In this document: positions 1 through 11,998 of the stretch, piece by piece | Position numbering within the stretch: the stretch's first letter is position 1 | Layout: every line of letters begins with the position of its first letter | Source of the DNA: Fistularia commersonii | Taxonomy: Eukaryota > Chordata > Actinopteri > Syngnathiformes > Fistulariidae | DNA: 64,000 nucleotides | Assembly (NCBI GenBank): GCA_037954325.1 | Contig: JBBMNZ010000001.1 | Coordinates: 21,557,258 to 21,621,257 of the forward strand | Direction of reading: 5' to 3' | Translations under genes and position numbers: made by a program | The notes under the pieces: generated by a model | The model's input: the letters and a program-made list of their open reading frames with translations, nothing else | The model's database searches: none | What the model was told of the DNA's origin: nothing

Positions 1-36
1 ACGAGGCTGCGCTGGTTCGCACTTGTGCCGCAACCT

Positions 37-236
37 TCTTGGTTCCGACAGGGAGCCAAGAAGGTGGGGGTTTTCTGATTTACTCCCACTGTCCAAAAAC
101 ATGCAGGACTTGCACCGGGGACCCTAAATTGAAAAGACGTGTGAATGACACGGTGAACGGTTGCGTGACAGCTGCGATACCCACCCTGAGTGCTGGATAA
201 GCGGTACTGGTGAAGGATGAATGAGTGAATTTAACA
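37..236 (+). repeat. SINE-like teleost interspersed repeat, copy 1
   Basis: The copy shows the family landmarks CTGTCCAAAAACATGCAGGA, ACGTGTGAATGA, GACAGCTG and GGATAAGCGG, ending in a TGAATGAGTGAAT tail. The 5' part is degraded. It lies in the intron upstream of the visible cathepsin exons. Fuller copies in this window carry tRNA-like A and B boxes, so a tRNA-derived SINE origin is likely. I cannot give the database family name with certainty. Confidence 0.7.
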
Positions 237-597
237 TGATTTAAGCTGAATAAATATACATTTTTACATCATACTATTTTTTCCAATTGGCTTGATTCTA
301 TGTTGTTGCTCTGTTGTGGTTGATTTATACGATGCTTTTTGCTTCATTTTTTAAATCTCTTGAAAACTGTTTTTTTAAGGCTCAGTTATTATAAGAAAAT
401 AATAAGAAATAATAATAAAAATCTTATAATTGGTAAAGCCTATGAATGATGTGCAACACTGCTATCTTGTGGACAAATATAGACATAATCCAGGAGGAAG
501 CATAAGGCATTTGGCTTTTGTAAAGATACGAAAAATTAACAGCTCAAATTTCCATGGCTGGTCATCAAAAAGCCAACTCCTCTCTCGTCTCTGACAG
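237..597. other. Intronic sequence upstream of cathepsin exon
   Basis: This is AT-rich sequence with T- and A-runs and no recognisable exon or repeat. It ends with a pyrimidine-rich tract and the CTGACAG acceptor of the cathepsin exon. Confidence 0.6.
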
Positions 598-1146
598 GAC
601 GGTCAGTGCCAATATAACCCCGCTACCGTCGGCGCCAACTGCACAGGCTACGTGGACGTGAAAATGGGCGATGAAAACGCCCTGATGGAGGCAGTGGCTA
701 CGGTTGGACCGGTGTCGGTCGCCATCGATGCCGCTCATGAATCGTTCCAGCTCTACGAATCTGGTGAAAACCACTACGTTCGTCTGCCCCCCGTGGAGCG
801 AACCTCCTCTAACCCGACGCTTGTGTGTGCTCAAAGGGGTGTATGACGAGCCAGAGTGCAGCAGCTCTGACTTGGACCACGGCGTACTGGCTGTGGGTTA
901 CGGCACTGAAAATGGAAATGACTACTGGTTGGTGAAGAACAGGTGAACTATTCTGACTTCATTTCATCCCATATTGTCGTCGCGGTGAATATTACTCTTC
1001 GTTCCTATTCAGCCATGTGGAGTTGCTAATGTGTGTGTTCTTCCAGCTGGGGTCTACAGTGGGGAGATGGGGGATATATCATGATGACCAGGAACAAACA
1101 AAACCAATGTGGCATTGCTACCGCAGCCAGCTACCCCCTGGTCTGA
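598..1146 (+). CDS. ctsl: Cathepsin L-like cysteine protease, 3' coding exons (partial gene)
   Basis: This is the C-terminal part of a papain-family (peptidase C1A) lysosomal protease. Three exons read through in one frame: 598-763, 837-942 and 1047-1146, together 372 nt, or 123 residues plus TGA. The introns are 764-836 (73 bp) and 943-1046 (104 bp), both GT...AG. Visible family features are the VGPVSVAIDA stretch, the catalytic His in LDHGVLAVGYG, the catalytic Asn in YWLVKNSWG (codon split by the second intron), the WGDGGYI motif and the CGIATAASYPLV end typical of cathepsin L. The catalytic Cys and the propeptide are encoded by exons left of the window. The first exon begins after ctgacag at 591-597, and no earlier exon is visible in 1-597, so the upstream intron is at least 597 bp. 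The family catalyses endoproteolysis in lysosomes. Cathepsin S or K is less likely given the C-terminal motif. No frameshift or stop is seen, so the gene looks functional. Confidence 0.92.
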
Positions 1147-1430
1147 ACCGGTGAGAAAACACCAAGGTTCCTTGCCGTCATCCATCATCTTTTCTTTCCA
1201 AGATTCAATTAACAAGTTCTTCTATTGGATTCACAGGACCAGCGCTTTTCTCGGAGCACAACTAGTTTCCCAAGAGACGTTTTTCAATGCCGTTTATACT
1301 TTTGTGTTGCGGTGAGTTTTAACAAGTTTCCCATGCCATATCCTGTGATTGTGAAAAAATATTGGCAAAAGAGATTGTCTGTGGAAGAAAACGCAAAGCA
1401 GACAAATAAAAGGTGAACATTGTGTGAGCC
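1147..1430 (+). other. 3' UTR of the cathepsin L-like gene with poly(A) signal
   Basis: The sequence after the TGA carries a canonical AATAAA at 1405-1410, about 260 bp past the stop, followed by a TG-rich stretch (1420-1445) that could serve as the downstream element. A GT...AG pair at 1151-1236 (donor CCG|GTGAGA four bases after the stop, acceptor TTCACAG) could be an 86-bp 3'UTR intron. The poly(A) signal is seen directly; its use and the intron are inferred. Confidence 0.6.
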
Positions 1431-1565
1431 TGAAATTTTTTGTGGTAAAACCTAAAGTGATAATTTCATCCAACCCTGGTGTTCTCTATGGGGTTTTTAC
1501 TAACGTGATCGTACACTTGGAAAATTCTGCATTATGAAAAACCTTAAAGTGGCGCTGGTATAGGG

Positions 1566-1806
1566 GAGCATGGTGGTGCAGTGATCCCTGGTTGGATTCC
1601 CAAACGGGGCCCGCATGAGTTTCCTCCAGCCTCTCCGGTTTCTGCCCGCAGACAAGAAATATTCAGGAGGTTCACTGGAGAGCCTCAAATCATCCAGACG
1701 TGTGAATGAGTGAGATAATGATTTAATGTTTCTATATGACGGCTGGGATAGACTCCAGCCACCACGCGACCCTGACCAAATTGATCATAGATGAATGAAT
1801 GAATGC
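1566..1806 (+). repeat. SINE-like teleost interspersed repeat, copy 2
   Basis: A diverged copy of the same family. A CATGGTGGTGCAGTG head and CCTGGTTGGATTCCC (B-box-like) are followed by GGTTTCTGCCCGCAGAC, ACGTGTGAATGAGTGAG, GGCTGGGATAGACTCCAGCC and a (GAAT)n tail. It lies just past the cathepsin poly(A) signal in the same orientation. Confidence 0.75.
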
Positions 1807-3049
1807 TGCTTGTAAACATAGGTCTTGTACTTGTCTTATATTAGTGGGCTTGTACCTATCGATTTTTTTGCACTCGCAGAATTCAAATTGGACGTCGGAA
1901 AAAAAAATTAAGGGTCTCACTGGAGTCTTACTGGAGTTGCAGTGGTCCTGCCATCATGGAACAGTGACATTAAGCATCAGCCGTTGTCATAGAAATGACA
2001 GACAATTGACATCAGCAGTGTTTTCCGCCTGATTCGGTAATTTTAAAATGATGAAATAACCTTAAATGGCTTTCACTCTGCCATTCAGAGAAATCCTGTT
2101 TGAAATCCTAAAGGTTTACATAATTTAATCCACTAACTTCAGGTACTTGGTTCCAGTACAATTAAACACAAAGAATTAGCCAATGTCCAATACCAATGTG
2201 AGTTTTTTAAATCCTCAATACCTTTATGTTATTTGAGGGTATTTTGTAATCCTTCAGGTTTATATGGTTTATCCGGCTGAAAGGCAGGGCATTAATCTTA
2301 CATGTATATTGAAGTGTGGGCGCTCTACTCTTCTTTATTCTTCTCCGGCCCATAAAACCCAACTCCAGCGGATACATTCACAATGTTTGAAATGATTCTC
2401 TTTATTCAGAACCGGCTATTCATAGCAGGTTGGCTTTCAGTTTACTGCCGGCAGTAAACGCTAAAACAAGTTCAGTAAACCAATCTGGCTTTGTTTAGTC
2501 TGGGAACTAATTCACAGATGACGTTGCAATCCTGAGGTAGGCCAGATGGATCTGTGTTATTAAAATATTATTAATTACTCCGCTGTAATTAAAAAAATCC
2601 TGTTGGTGTAATCTGTGTGCCTTTAATTCGACATGATGTCTTTTGGCAGCTTTTGACTCGAAGCGTAGAAACTGCTCCGGAGGACCAGCTAAAGGCTCAC
2701 GTTTTAGGGTTCTAATTGGCACGTGTGACAAAACGTGACCTCGACGCCTTCCCGTATCTTCGGGTGACGCGGGGCCGGCGAAAAACAGCCGGTAATTGAA
2801 AGAGCTAATTAAACGATTCTCCTGAATTCTCATCGCGCCGACTGAACTCGTTTCGTTTGAAGACGTCTGGCTCCTCATTTGAGAAAGGCTTCTTCAGTTC
2901 CGATGAAAAGCGGTCGGGGCGTTTCTGGTTTACAGGTGCCAAGGATGGGGGCGGATGGGTCGCCTGAATCGGCTCATTATGATAATGTGCGCGTCAGTGG
3001 GGAAAGAAAGGAAAGAATTTTGGCGCCGTTTGAAATCGGGGCTAGTTCG

Positions 3050-3096
3050 CACACACACACACACACACACAAACACATACACACAAACACACACAT
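3050..3096. repeat. (CA)n microsatellite, imperfect
   Basis: About 22 bases of uninterrupted AC are followed by AAACAC/ATACAC variants. Confidence 0.95.
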
Positions 3097-5721
3097 GCCG
3101 GCTGAGCTGTAGGGGGCAGATGGGCGCGGGTGAATCGGTGATTGTCAATCTGTCCTGCGATCGATGTGAGCATCAAGTCATATGTGGCTGAAAGGCCGTG
3201 TCCGAGGCCGCCGCCTCCGTTTAATGACGTTCTCTTTTCATAAAGATGGCCTCTTTCAAACCATCCATCCTCTACGGTTAGAATGCTGACGTCGCAGTCT
3301 TCGAAGGAGCGGTCCTTGTCCTTGGAAAGTAAATGGACCGCGGAGTACAGACCTCAGGAGGTGTTGGGCCATCAGTTTGCGCAGGAGGCCGGCACACTCC
3401 TCCTGCACAAGGTTGCGCCTGGGTTTTCTGCCCTTGACATGAGCCGGCTTCTGAACCCGCCTGTCGGCAGTTAAGAATTCTTCCAAGACTTTCTTCACCG
3501 GATTGCAATTTCCCAGTATTTGTTGTCATCCTTGGTTTTCTCTGTCCTGTTTATTTTGTCCGTCTTGGTTTCGAACAAAGGCCCGATGAGGAATTTTAAG
3601 GTCTTCTGTCAGGCGAGAGCAGTGTGACAATTCCCGCCAATGGGGCATGAATGATTATCTAGTTATGTCATCAGTAGTCCGTTTATTTGGCGTGTTACAA
3701 AGGAGGAGGCTGTAAGAGGCTGGGGAGAGCAAATTATGAAAAAGCTTCCAGAACGAGGCGAAGGGAGACAGAAGGAGGGTGAGCGAGAGGTGAGGCAAAT
3801 TAATTGGTTTTGCTAAATCCTCCTCAAGCAGCGGTAGCCAGTGCAGTTTGACAAAAGGCCATTACTGGTAATCAATTAAAATCAGTTTTACTCTTCCCAA
3901 GGAAACCAATTAACCAATTTAATTTGTAAATTTTTTTTTGATTCACAGCAAGACCGCGGCACAGCAGCACGTGGATATTCAAATTGCATCCCCGCAGAGA
4001 GGGACACGCGAGAACCCTCAGATATTCTGTCGTAACAAACAAAGTTATCGATCAAAACCGAGAGCGATTCGGAGAAGAGCGGGAAAAGGCAATAACTCCA
4101 AGAGCCTTCAGGGATTACTAAAAAAAATGACTGACTTTTAATACTTGCGAGCAATGCCTTTTTACATAATATCAGGTATGGTTGAGCGTTTGAGCAGTTT
4201 CCTCTGCAGCTAAGGCGCCTTTGCCTCACTAGATGGCAGCAAATGACCATGGATGGTCGTCGAGGCGGCTGAGAACTCACCCGACTGACCTGAATCATTA
4301 GAAGGGTGACTTAGTCACAGGCCGAGCAGAGATTCATGCGCCGTTTTCCAAAAATGCCTGCCACCCATTCACATGCGGGAGAGCAAACACAATACACCAA
4401 AATAATGCTTTGTCGATGATACGATCGAAAAACGTTATTAGATCTGCCTTTCGGAGGTCAGGTTGGACACCGTCGCGCCTCTGCCAGCGGTAAACAGTGT
4501 CTGAGTGCTAGTGTGACGACATAGAAGCGTTTCTCCATCTGCAGTACCTCTCTGGGAGAGTGTCGTCCTCCGCATTTGTGTTGCACATTCATTTGAGCTG
4601 TGTGTGTGTGTGTGTATGTGCGGGCTCGTCGTCGTAAGGGTTAACAAGTATGACTGTTGCAGAGGAGGTGTGGATGATTTCACAGATGCAGACACGTGTC
4701 AATAAAATGAACTCTGATGAAGAAATATTAACCCGTGGGGAAAAGCGGTAATCCATTCTTACGGCTGTATCGAGCACATTTTAATATTTCCTCCTTTACC
4801 TTCCAAGGCCTCTTTCTCTCCCGTCTCATTTCATCTGTCAGTCGTCCCCGAGCCAGCTGCATTTCTTGGACAGCAGTCCTGGCTGTGGTCTGAGAGAGGC
4901 GAGTGAAGCTAAACGTTTGAGAGAAACAGCTCTGGCAAGGCCAATTACACCCAAACAAAGCACTTTGCATGTTATTGTGTTAGGGATTCATGCTTGATTG
5001 ACTGAATGGGTTCTAATGAGGCTGGGGAACAACGTGCAGGAAAGGAAGAAACACTCCTCGGTTTCCCTGATGGGTTGATTCACCCACGCAACGGTGTATA
5101 CACAAACACTTACAGGTACACAATCTCCGCTGCACTGCCGCGATGCAAAGGCATACAATTCCATTTGTATGCAAACACACAGTGCGATACACACATGCTC
5201 AGCAATCAGCAGCTCCTTTGCACATTATAGCTAACGTGTGTGTGTGTGTGTGTGTGCATGTGCAGGGATAGTAGATGGAGAGGAGATAATGGAAAGGTAA
5301 CTTCCCGTATTGCCTCTGCAAACTCTCCGACTCCCACTGGCATCCATTAATAGTAACACATCACTAGACGGCGCTGGATGGATATAGCAGCAGATGGATT
5401 GGTAAAACGTACATCAGTGGCAAAGAGATGTTGTGCTGGAGATAGACCCATATAACAGATGTTAATTTTATTACACCGATGTGCTGGGCTTCAACTCCAT
5501 TAAGTTCTTATCTTCAAACTTCTTTTTTTTACTCTCTTTCCCTCCCTCCCTCTGTTTTTGTGAAATTTAGTTGAATGTGAGATAACTTGCCACAGGCAAT
5601 GGAAGTGATAGATGCCAGCATCATGTATGCAAGATTACTGTACTGTAACACATATAGGACATCATGTATTACATGCATATCACTGCTAACAACATGGATG
5701 TGGGATACACACATGGGATAT

Positions 5722-5723
5722 GA

Positions 5724-5750
<27 letters not shown>
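5722..5750. repeat. (CA)n microsatellite
   Basis: About 14 uninterrupted AC units. Confidence 0.95.
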
Positions 5751-5756
<6 letters not shown>

Positions 5757-8294
5757 ATATTTGTAGACCACAAAATTTCTAGAAAGACAATGCAAAAATG
5801 TTTTGATCGCATAGATATACATGCATAGATATTCCCAGGTCCGGTGCATTTATCTATAACATCACTACAATATGTAAGAGACACAATGCTACCTCTTCAG
5901 CTCGCCCTGCACATAAGCATGTATAGGAATAAAATGGAGTCGCTGAACAAGATGTCATGTGATGTATATCGTTAAAAAATGTGTGTAAGCTATATAAAAA
6001 AACACATAGAAGGATGTGAATCTGAGAGGATAGAAGAGGCTTTGGGTTCCAGTAGAACCACGTGACGTCACGTTTACAGTGGTTCGTATTAGCCTCCCAA
6101 GAATACCTTTTCTTGTCTCGCAATATTAGGGAGACGTCAAGAAATACCTGAATATGCTGCATGATGTATCCTCTAAACATGTGACCTGGGATTGTCACGT
6201 ACGTGTATTTGTCACCCTCTCATCTGCCCACCTTTATGACAACTTCCACATGGGGCAGTGACCCCATTCCTGCAATTCCTGTTTTTCGTGCTTGCCCAGG
6301 TATGTGGGTTAAATTCCAGTGTCCACCAGTTGTGTGTTTGCCCATTACCACATTTGTTTATCCGGCCTGCTATCTATTCCTTTTCTCCCTTGCCTGACCT
6401 ATTCCTCGCACTGCCTTCCCCCCTCCATCAACAGTAAGAGGTAATTAGGCAATTAAAGCCTAATTAAATGAGTCTTTGGAGAGGGCAGGTCTTGGGCAGC
6501 TTCATGAATGTGAAGGAGAGGCGTGTTTATTTGCGTCTTTCGTGAGCTTTCTCATTCTCCCCCGACCGACAGAGTAAAAGCATCGAGGTTACGGATGGCT
6601 CGAGGAACCCAACGGAGATTATTTTATTTACAGAGTGTGCTCGTACGGAGAAGCAGGTAACCTAAAGCTACCGGCTTTGCTTTTCAGCCGCAGCGTATTT
6701 CTGTAAGTGTTGTCCGCCGACCCATTGTTTTGAAATTTGCAGACGCAGATCAAAAGGCCTGGCGCAGCCTGCCGGCCCTGAATCAAAGTCACGGATTAAG
6801 GTGGGTAAGGGAGGGATCCATGTTTATCCACGTGCATCCCCGAGTCCCTCTCACATCCCGATGCAAACAATCGCTGTGTGCACTTGTAGTCTGAAATAAA
6901 ATCTTTACCCCTGATTTAAAGGACATTTACAATGCATTAGCTCTATGGTAATTACTAGAGACTCAATTAGAAGGAACCGCTGAAGACCAAGACCAAACTG
7001 GCGGGCTAAAGCTGAAACGCTAGTAAATGGATTTGGAGTTAATTTAGTGAGTCAGAGGGTGAAACAACCATCAGCGAGGCTGCAGCCGGCAAACCTGGGC
7101 TGATCTCCTCCATCCTCCGCACTCGATTGACATTCGGTTTCACTTTGGTTTGAGTGTTACAATTTAATTGCATTGGGAATTTGTATTTTCCCGGATGTGT
7201 GTTTTTGCAGGTGCACACATCATCTGTTCACAGTCACGTCGATGAGAATCCGGTATTTTGGCATCGCTGTACATTTACACGGGTGTAGAGGGCCTTTTCA
7301 CGTTGTGGTACTGTTTTATTCATGGCTGTTTGTGTGTCTTTGTGCGCCTCCAGGTAGTCTGTGAGCTTATGCTGTGTCAGCCACGTCTCTCTTCATGGGC
7401 TTCGTCACGACCTCACCAGATACAAGATGATTCATTCTGATAATTACAAAAAGCAGGCAGGTTTTATCCAAATGGATCCAAGTAAAAAGTCAGTTCTTGG
7501 GCGTTTTCTGTTTCCGGTCCAGTCAAGCAGCCTCACAACTTGTTTCAAAAGCACATAAATCTGCACATTTTTCTCTAAAATCTTTACATCTACACATCCC
7601 GGCGTTCTCTTGTGCCATACTCTCTCCCTCTTTGAATCTGTGTGTGTGCACATTTTAGTATGCACGCAACCATTACATTTTTCCATCTTTATATTTTATC
7701 ATCTCTTTACTCCCCCAGGCCTCAGTTGTTGAAAACACACTGAAATTGAAATACAAAAGGCAAAACTATTCAAATGGGTTTTGCTTTTATTTAAAATATA
7801 GGATGCCAATCCAAACCTGTTATGATTCTTTAAACAGGAAACAACCTGCTGCTTTATTTGCAGTTGTTTACCAACTAGATTGTTGAGTGTCATTTGTGTC
7901 CCTCAGCACAAGACAGACACGTTTGCAAGTTTTATTTTTGCAAAATTAAATGGATCATTAGCAATCACACATGCGCGCACACACAAACAGACACACACTC
8001 TTTGACAGTAAACTATAATTTCAGAGAAAAATTGGTTCTATACAGATATACGTTGAAGGATGTTTAGAAAAGATATGCCGACCAACTTGACAGATAGTTG
8101 AAGATGTTGAAATATCCAGGTGATGGACCAGGGAATGTACACATCCCTGTCTGTGTGTCAGACACGGATGCACATTATGATGAATACTTTGAGAGCTGCG
8201 AGCCTTGTATTACTTATTGATATTTAAATTCAGGAGAGTGTGTAGAGCGAGCAGATGGACTGCACTTCGTGGAATGTGTGGGTGGTACAAACTG

Positions 8295-8295
<1 letters not shown>

Positions 8296-8328
<33 letters not shown>

Positions 8329-8340
8329 TGTCTGTCTCTG
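8296..8340. repeat. (TG)n-(TCTG)n compound microsatellite
   Basis: About 16 TG units run directly into TCTG units. Confidence 0.95.
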
Positions 8341-8644
8341 TGCCAGGATGTTGGCTCTTGTGTGCCTTGTTTGTGTTTGTAGGTGCGACGGCAGGGTTGG
8401 AGTAAGATTTGTTCGCCTGCATGAACCCGTGCAGCGTAGGACTATATATCTACAGCATAGAGAAAAGCCAAAGGCCCAGCAGTCAGCCACTTCTGTGATT
8501 TTATGAAGGTTAGAATGAGGGTTTGAGGAATAAATTACATCTTATGTCCTTGCAAAGATGCATGCATATATTTGCATGTGTGTGTATGTTTTTTCACATG
8601 TTATGAGCTGGCGAGTGGGTGAGACGCTGCATGTGGAAAGAAAA

Positions 8645-8670
8645 AGAGAGAGAGAGAGAGAGAGGGAGAG
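8645..8670. repeat. (GA)n microsatellite
   Basis: A purine-only GA array with a single GGG interruption. It creates a spurious Arg/Glu-rich reading frame. Confidence 0.95.
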
Positions 8671-8799
8671 ACACACTCCTTCAAAAGTCAGAATTTCATT
8701 GTTCATAACTGCGTGCAAAACTGAAGTTGAAGCTACATGGAAGGCTCATCGGATATCTATCGAGTAACCAAGGAAACTGACTTGCATTTAATCACATCC

Positions 8800-9064
8800 T
8801 CGAGAAGGTCCCTGGTTCGATTCTGACCAAAGGCCTTTTGCGTTTGCACGTTGTGTGTGGGGTTCCTCCGGGTTCTCGGGTTTCCTCCCACAGTTCAAAC
8901 ACATGCAGGGGTTTCATTGGAGAGCCTAAATTTGCCCAGACATGTGAATGAGAGGGTGAATGAGTGAACGTGGCCCTGTGATCGACTGGCGACCCGTCCG
9001 GGGTCGACCCCGAGTGCAGGATGAGCAGGATGGACAATGAATGAATGAATGCATGAGTGAATGA
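8800..9064 (+). repeat. SINE-like teleost interspersed repeat, copy 3
   Basis: One of the better-preserved copies. B-box-like GGTTCGATTC lies near 8814. It is followed by CTCCGGGTTCTCGGGTTTCC, CACAGTTCAAACACATGCAG, GTGATCGACTGGCGACCCGT, the GGATGAGCAGGATGGAC end and a (GAAT)n tail to about 9064. The A-box head is missing or degraded. Confidence 0.85.
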
Positions 9065-9484
9065 ATAGTCTTAAGTTTCAGTACATTAATTTGTTTCCTA
9101 ATCTCCATCTACTATTTAACAAAGAAAACTTTTATAAGCACAGTAATTAATCATGTTTCTTTAAAAAACGAAAATAAATAAATAACTCTAATACTTTAAA
9201 TTCAAATCAAAGGATTTGAAAATGTCCGGACTGAAATCTTTGCTACCAGTGATACTGGCACGTGGAACAAAAGCAAAATATTTTCTTTCTTGATCCTATC
9301 CCCTACCCTATTAATTATTGATATCTTGACCTTTTTATTTCATTTTATTCTTCCTCCCATTTTCACGTTTAAGAATGATGAATGTACTTCAGCTTACATT
9401 CTATGGATAAATGAAATGTACATCCTATTGAGTCTTCAGGGAGTCTCGGTTTTATAATGCGCTCATTACTTAGTTATAACATTC

Positions 9485-9812
9485 ATTGATTCATCACCTA
9501 TAGAGCTGAGCCTGCAGTGAGGATCGCGGGGGGCCTGGAGCCTTTTCTACCTGTCTCCCTGTTCACCCTGGAACGGTCGCCAGTCGATCACAGGGTCACA
9601 TTAAGAGACATGCAACCATTCACATGCCTGGGCCATTTGGTGTCTTTAATGAACCTCCTGCATGTTTTTATACCGTGGGAGGAATCCGGAGGAAACCCTT
9701 GCAAACAGAGGGAGAACATGGGAACTCCAGAAAGAAAGTCGTCGTCCCCCAATCAGAATCCAGACTGGGACCTTTCTGCTGCGAGGTGGAAGCGCTAACC
9801 ACTGAGCCTCTG
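9485..9812 (-). repeat. SINE-like teleost interspersed repeat, copy 4 (reverse)
   Basis: Read on the minus strand, the copy runs from the tRNA-like head (reverse of GGTGGAAGCGCTAACCACTG near 9784-9803) through CCTCCCAC and ACATGCAGGAGG to CGATCGACTGGCGACC-type sequence near 9575. It is nearly full length. The adjacent copy 3 lies 420 bp away in the opposite orientation. Confidence 0.85.
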
Positions 9813-11650
9813 TGATTTTAACATTTTCTCTAAAGTTTTCATTGAATTGCGTGACCTACTATTTAACTACAACAAAATTGTCCTTTTTTGAAAAAAATAA
9901 ATGAAAGACTGGAAGCGCTGAAGAATGATTTTCCCAGTTTGGAAATATTCGCCGCGTGGCAGCAAGATGCAGCGATGCTGCAAATACCACTGAATCTCTT
10001 CTGGTTTCACTCTATATGTTTGCTGGTAACACAGTTGACAGCAAGCATACAGTTGCAGCTGCTTTTAGCAGTTTATGGGAATGCCTACAAGAAGTCACTG
10101 ATCAGGGACATTAACTAATTTCCTTTTGAATAGAATTCAAGCCAGGATCTGTTTTATTTCAGTTAAAAAGATGATTTGTGGACTTGAAAATGCATTCATA
10201 CCGTTCTGACTTTATTCTCAGCCTGGCCGCACTATCAGAGAATCAGACGAGCTATTCTTTTTTTAGCTTGGCTTGAATGGTTTTGAGATATGCAGCAAAG
10301 AGACACATTATATAATAAGTCTGGGAAGCAGGTAGAAGCCATATTAATGCTTTCAATTCATTTTGCGTCATTTCTCTCCTCGCTATTATGCCATGCAAAT
10401 ATGATAGGCTCATGTGGGTCCGCCACCTAGGGGTCTCTTATCACCAGCCTTGAGATACCTGCGACTGTCTCAGCAATATTATGATTCCTCCATCACTACA
10501 CACACACACACACACGGATATATACACACACACACTCCATGGATATATTGGGTTCAACTGGATGGGTTTTTATTTGTTTTATATGTATCTACTGAAGATT
10601 TGGATTCCATTTGACCACAGCTGAGTGCTGTGAAAATGAAAAGCTTTATCTCTCACAACCCCCTCAGGTCCAAAATTACATCCAGTCTTTAGCGGAGTTG
10701 AGCCTCGGCTCTTATGTAAAGGTCATACGTGACTATTAATGAGCCTTTGTTCGGCGTTCTGTCTCTGGTGTTTGCTAATTGAGCACCACGACTTTCCTTC
10801 TGTACCCTGGTTGCACACGCAGATGCAAGGAAAGACAGCTGACAAAGTGCCCCCCCGAGCCTTGCCGCTAACTACGTCAGCGTCGCTGAATGAAACCTGT
10901 GATGAGTACCGTGACAGTCACACACTCTCTGCTTTACCCGCCGTCACCACCCATCATGCACATTGCAATAGCCAATCAACTGTTCACACAAAGGGAGGAA
11001 TTAGCATATTCACTGGCACAAAATCGCAGCCTTAATTGCAGCTGCAATGAGGCTCTTCGCTCTCTGTGTTTTTCCCCCACTTTCGCTGTCACCAGCCTCT
11101 TTAAGTGCACCCCCCCTGACCTGTTAGTCCTCTATTTTTCTCCTCTTCCAATCAGCGGGTCTTCATCAGAAGGCTATTGTGCGGGCTAATGTTACGAAGA
11201 GCAAAGAGCAAGCTAGGGGTCGCCGTTGCATTTGACATTCTGCACTTCACGAACAGAAATTGTTTTTTTTTGTTTCAGATGATGCTCTTGGCATCGGTGC
11301 AATGGACCCAGGCTGTTGTGGAGTACGACAAAACCGTCCCGATTCCACGTGCACCGAGGATGGAGCTCAGACAATCACCACTTGTGCAGATGTTAACATC
11401 CGAAATGTGCAACAATGACACCAGAAATATCAAACTGGAGGAATAATGACATTGTGGAAAGTAGAGTCAGGTGTAAGGCCAGGTTATGTCCTGCTTCCTG
11501 TTCTACCCAATTCCCTCCAGTCTGACCCGTACAAAGTCCTGCTGAGAAATACACATCTGAAAGGTGACAGCGGCCCTCATGCAAGCATTTATCAATGTTT
11601 TCATCTGAAAGCGCCTTCAAACTGCTCTCTGGAACGCACTTAAAAGTAAT
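9813..11650. other. Gene-free unique sequence
   Basis: I see no gene. An interrupted CA array lies at 10498-10534. A frame at 11177-11446 follows a T-rich tract and TTTCAG (near 11279) and superficially resembles an exon, but it has no recognisable protein family. Confidence 0.55.
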
Positions 11651-11998
11651 TAATTCATCATCTATACCAATCATCTGGCAATCAAGGTCACGGTGGTGGG
11701 GGGGATTGGAGGGGCTGAAGCCTAACCCTGCTGTCATTGGGTGAGAGGCGGGGGAGAAAAATGTAACCATTCACCCACTCATTCACACGTCATATAGAAA
11801 TTCAACCACTCTCCCATCTGAACAATTTCAGGCTTCCAAAGGACCTCCGGCATGTTTTTGGGCCGTGGAAGGACTGCGCATGTCTCTATCTGTGGCCTTA
11901 TGTTCGACTGGTGGCAGGGGACAGGCTCCAGCCCCCCCAAACCGACCCTGTGTGCAGAATGAGCAGTTTAGAGAATGAATGAATGAATGAATGAATGT
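11651..11998. repeat. Fold-back pair of SINE-like repeat fragments (copy 5)
   Basis: A minus-oriented fragment (about 11651-11874, ending in reverse CCTCCCAC) abuts a plus-oriented fragment (about 11876-11998, from GCATGTCTCTATCTGTGGCC to the (GAAT)n tail). The two share the family's 3' half in opposite orientation and so form an imperfect inverted repeat. Confidence 0.7.

Larger units (their letters stand above)
1807..8799. other. Gene-free interval with several microsatellites
   Basis: I see no supportable gene or intact transposon in this 7-kb stretch. It holds unique AT-rich DNA and dinucleotide arrays at 3050-3096 (imperfect CA), 4599-4616 (TG), 5235-5257 (TG), 5722-5750 (CA), 8296-8340 (TG then TCTG) and 8645-8670 (GA). 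Frames of up to about 135 codons (for example 2507-2878 and 3888-4298, minus strand) have no recognisable domain. Around 6420-6980 the sequence is rich in TAATTA-type motifs and could be regulatory. Confidence 0.6.

Noticed and set aside
565..834. Minus-strand 89-codon frame
   Set aside because: It is the antisense shadow of the cathepsin exon at 598-763.
652..846. Continuous plus frame through the first cathepsin intron
   Set aside because: Splicing 763 to 837 restores the cathepsin protein (ESG-VYDEPEC); the read-through segment has no homology and stops at 846.
2507..2878. 123-codon minus-strand frame
   Set aside because: No motif or family is recognised, with no splice or promoter support; chance length in AT/GC-mixed sequence.
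11177..11446. Exon-like frame after a T-rich tract and TTTCAG
   Set aside because: The peptide resembles no known family, the frame is open on both sides of the acceptor, and no matching donor or partner exons are seen.
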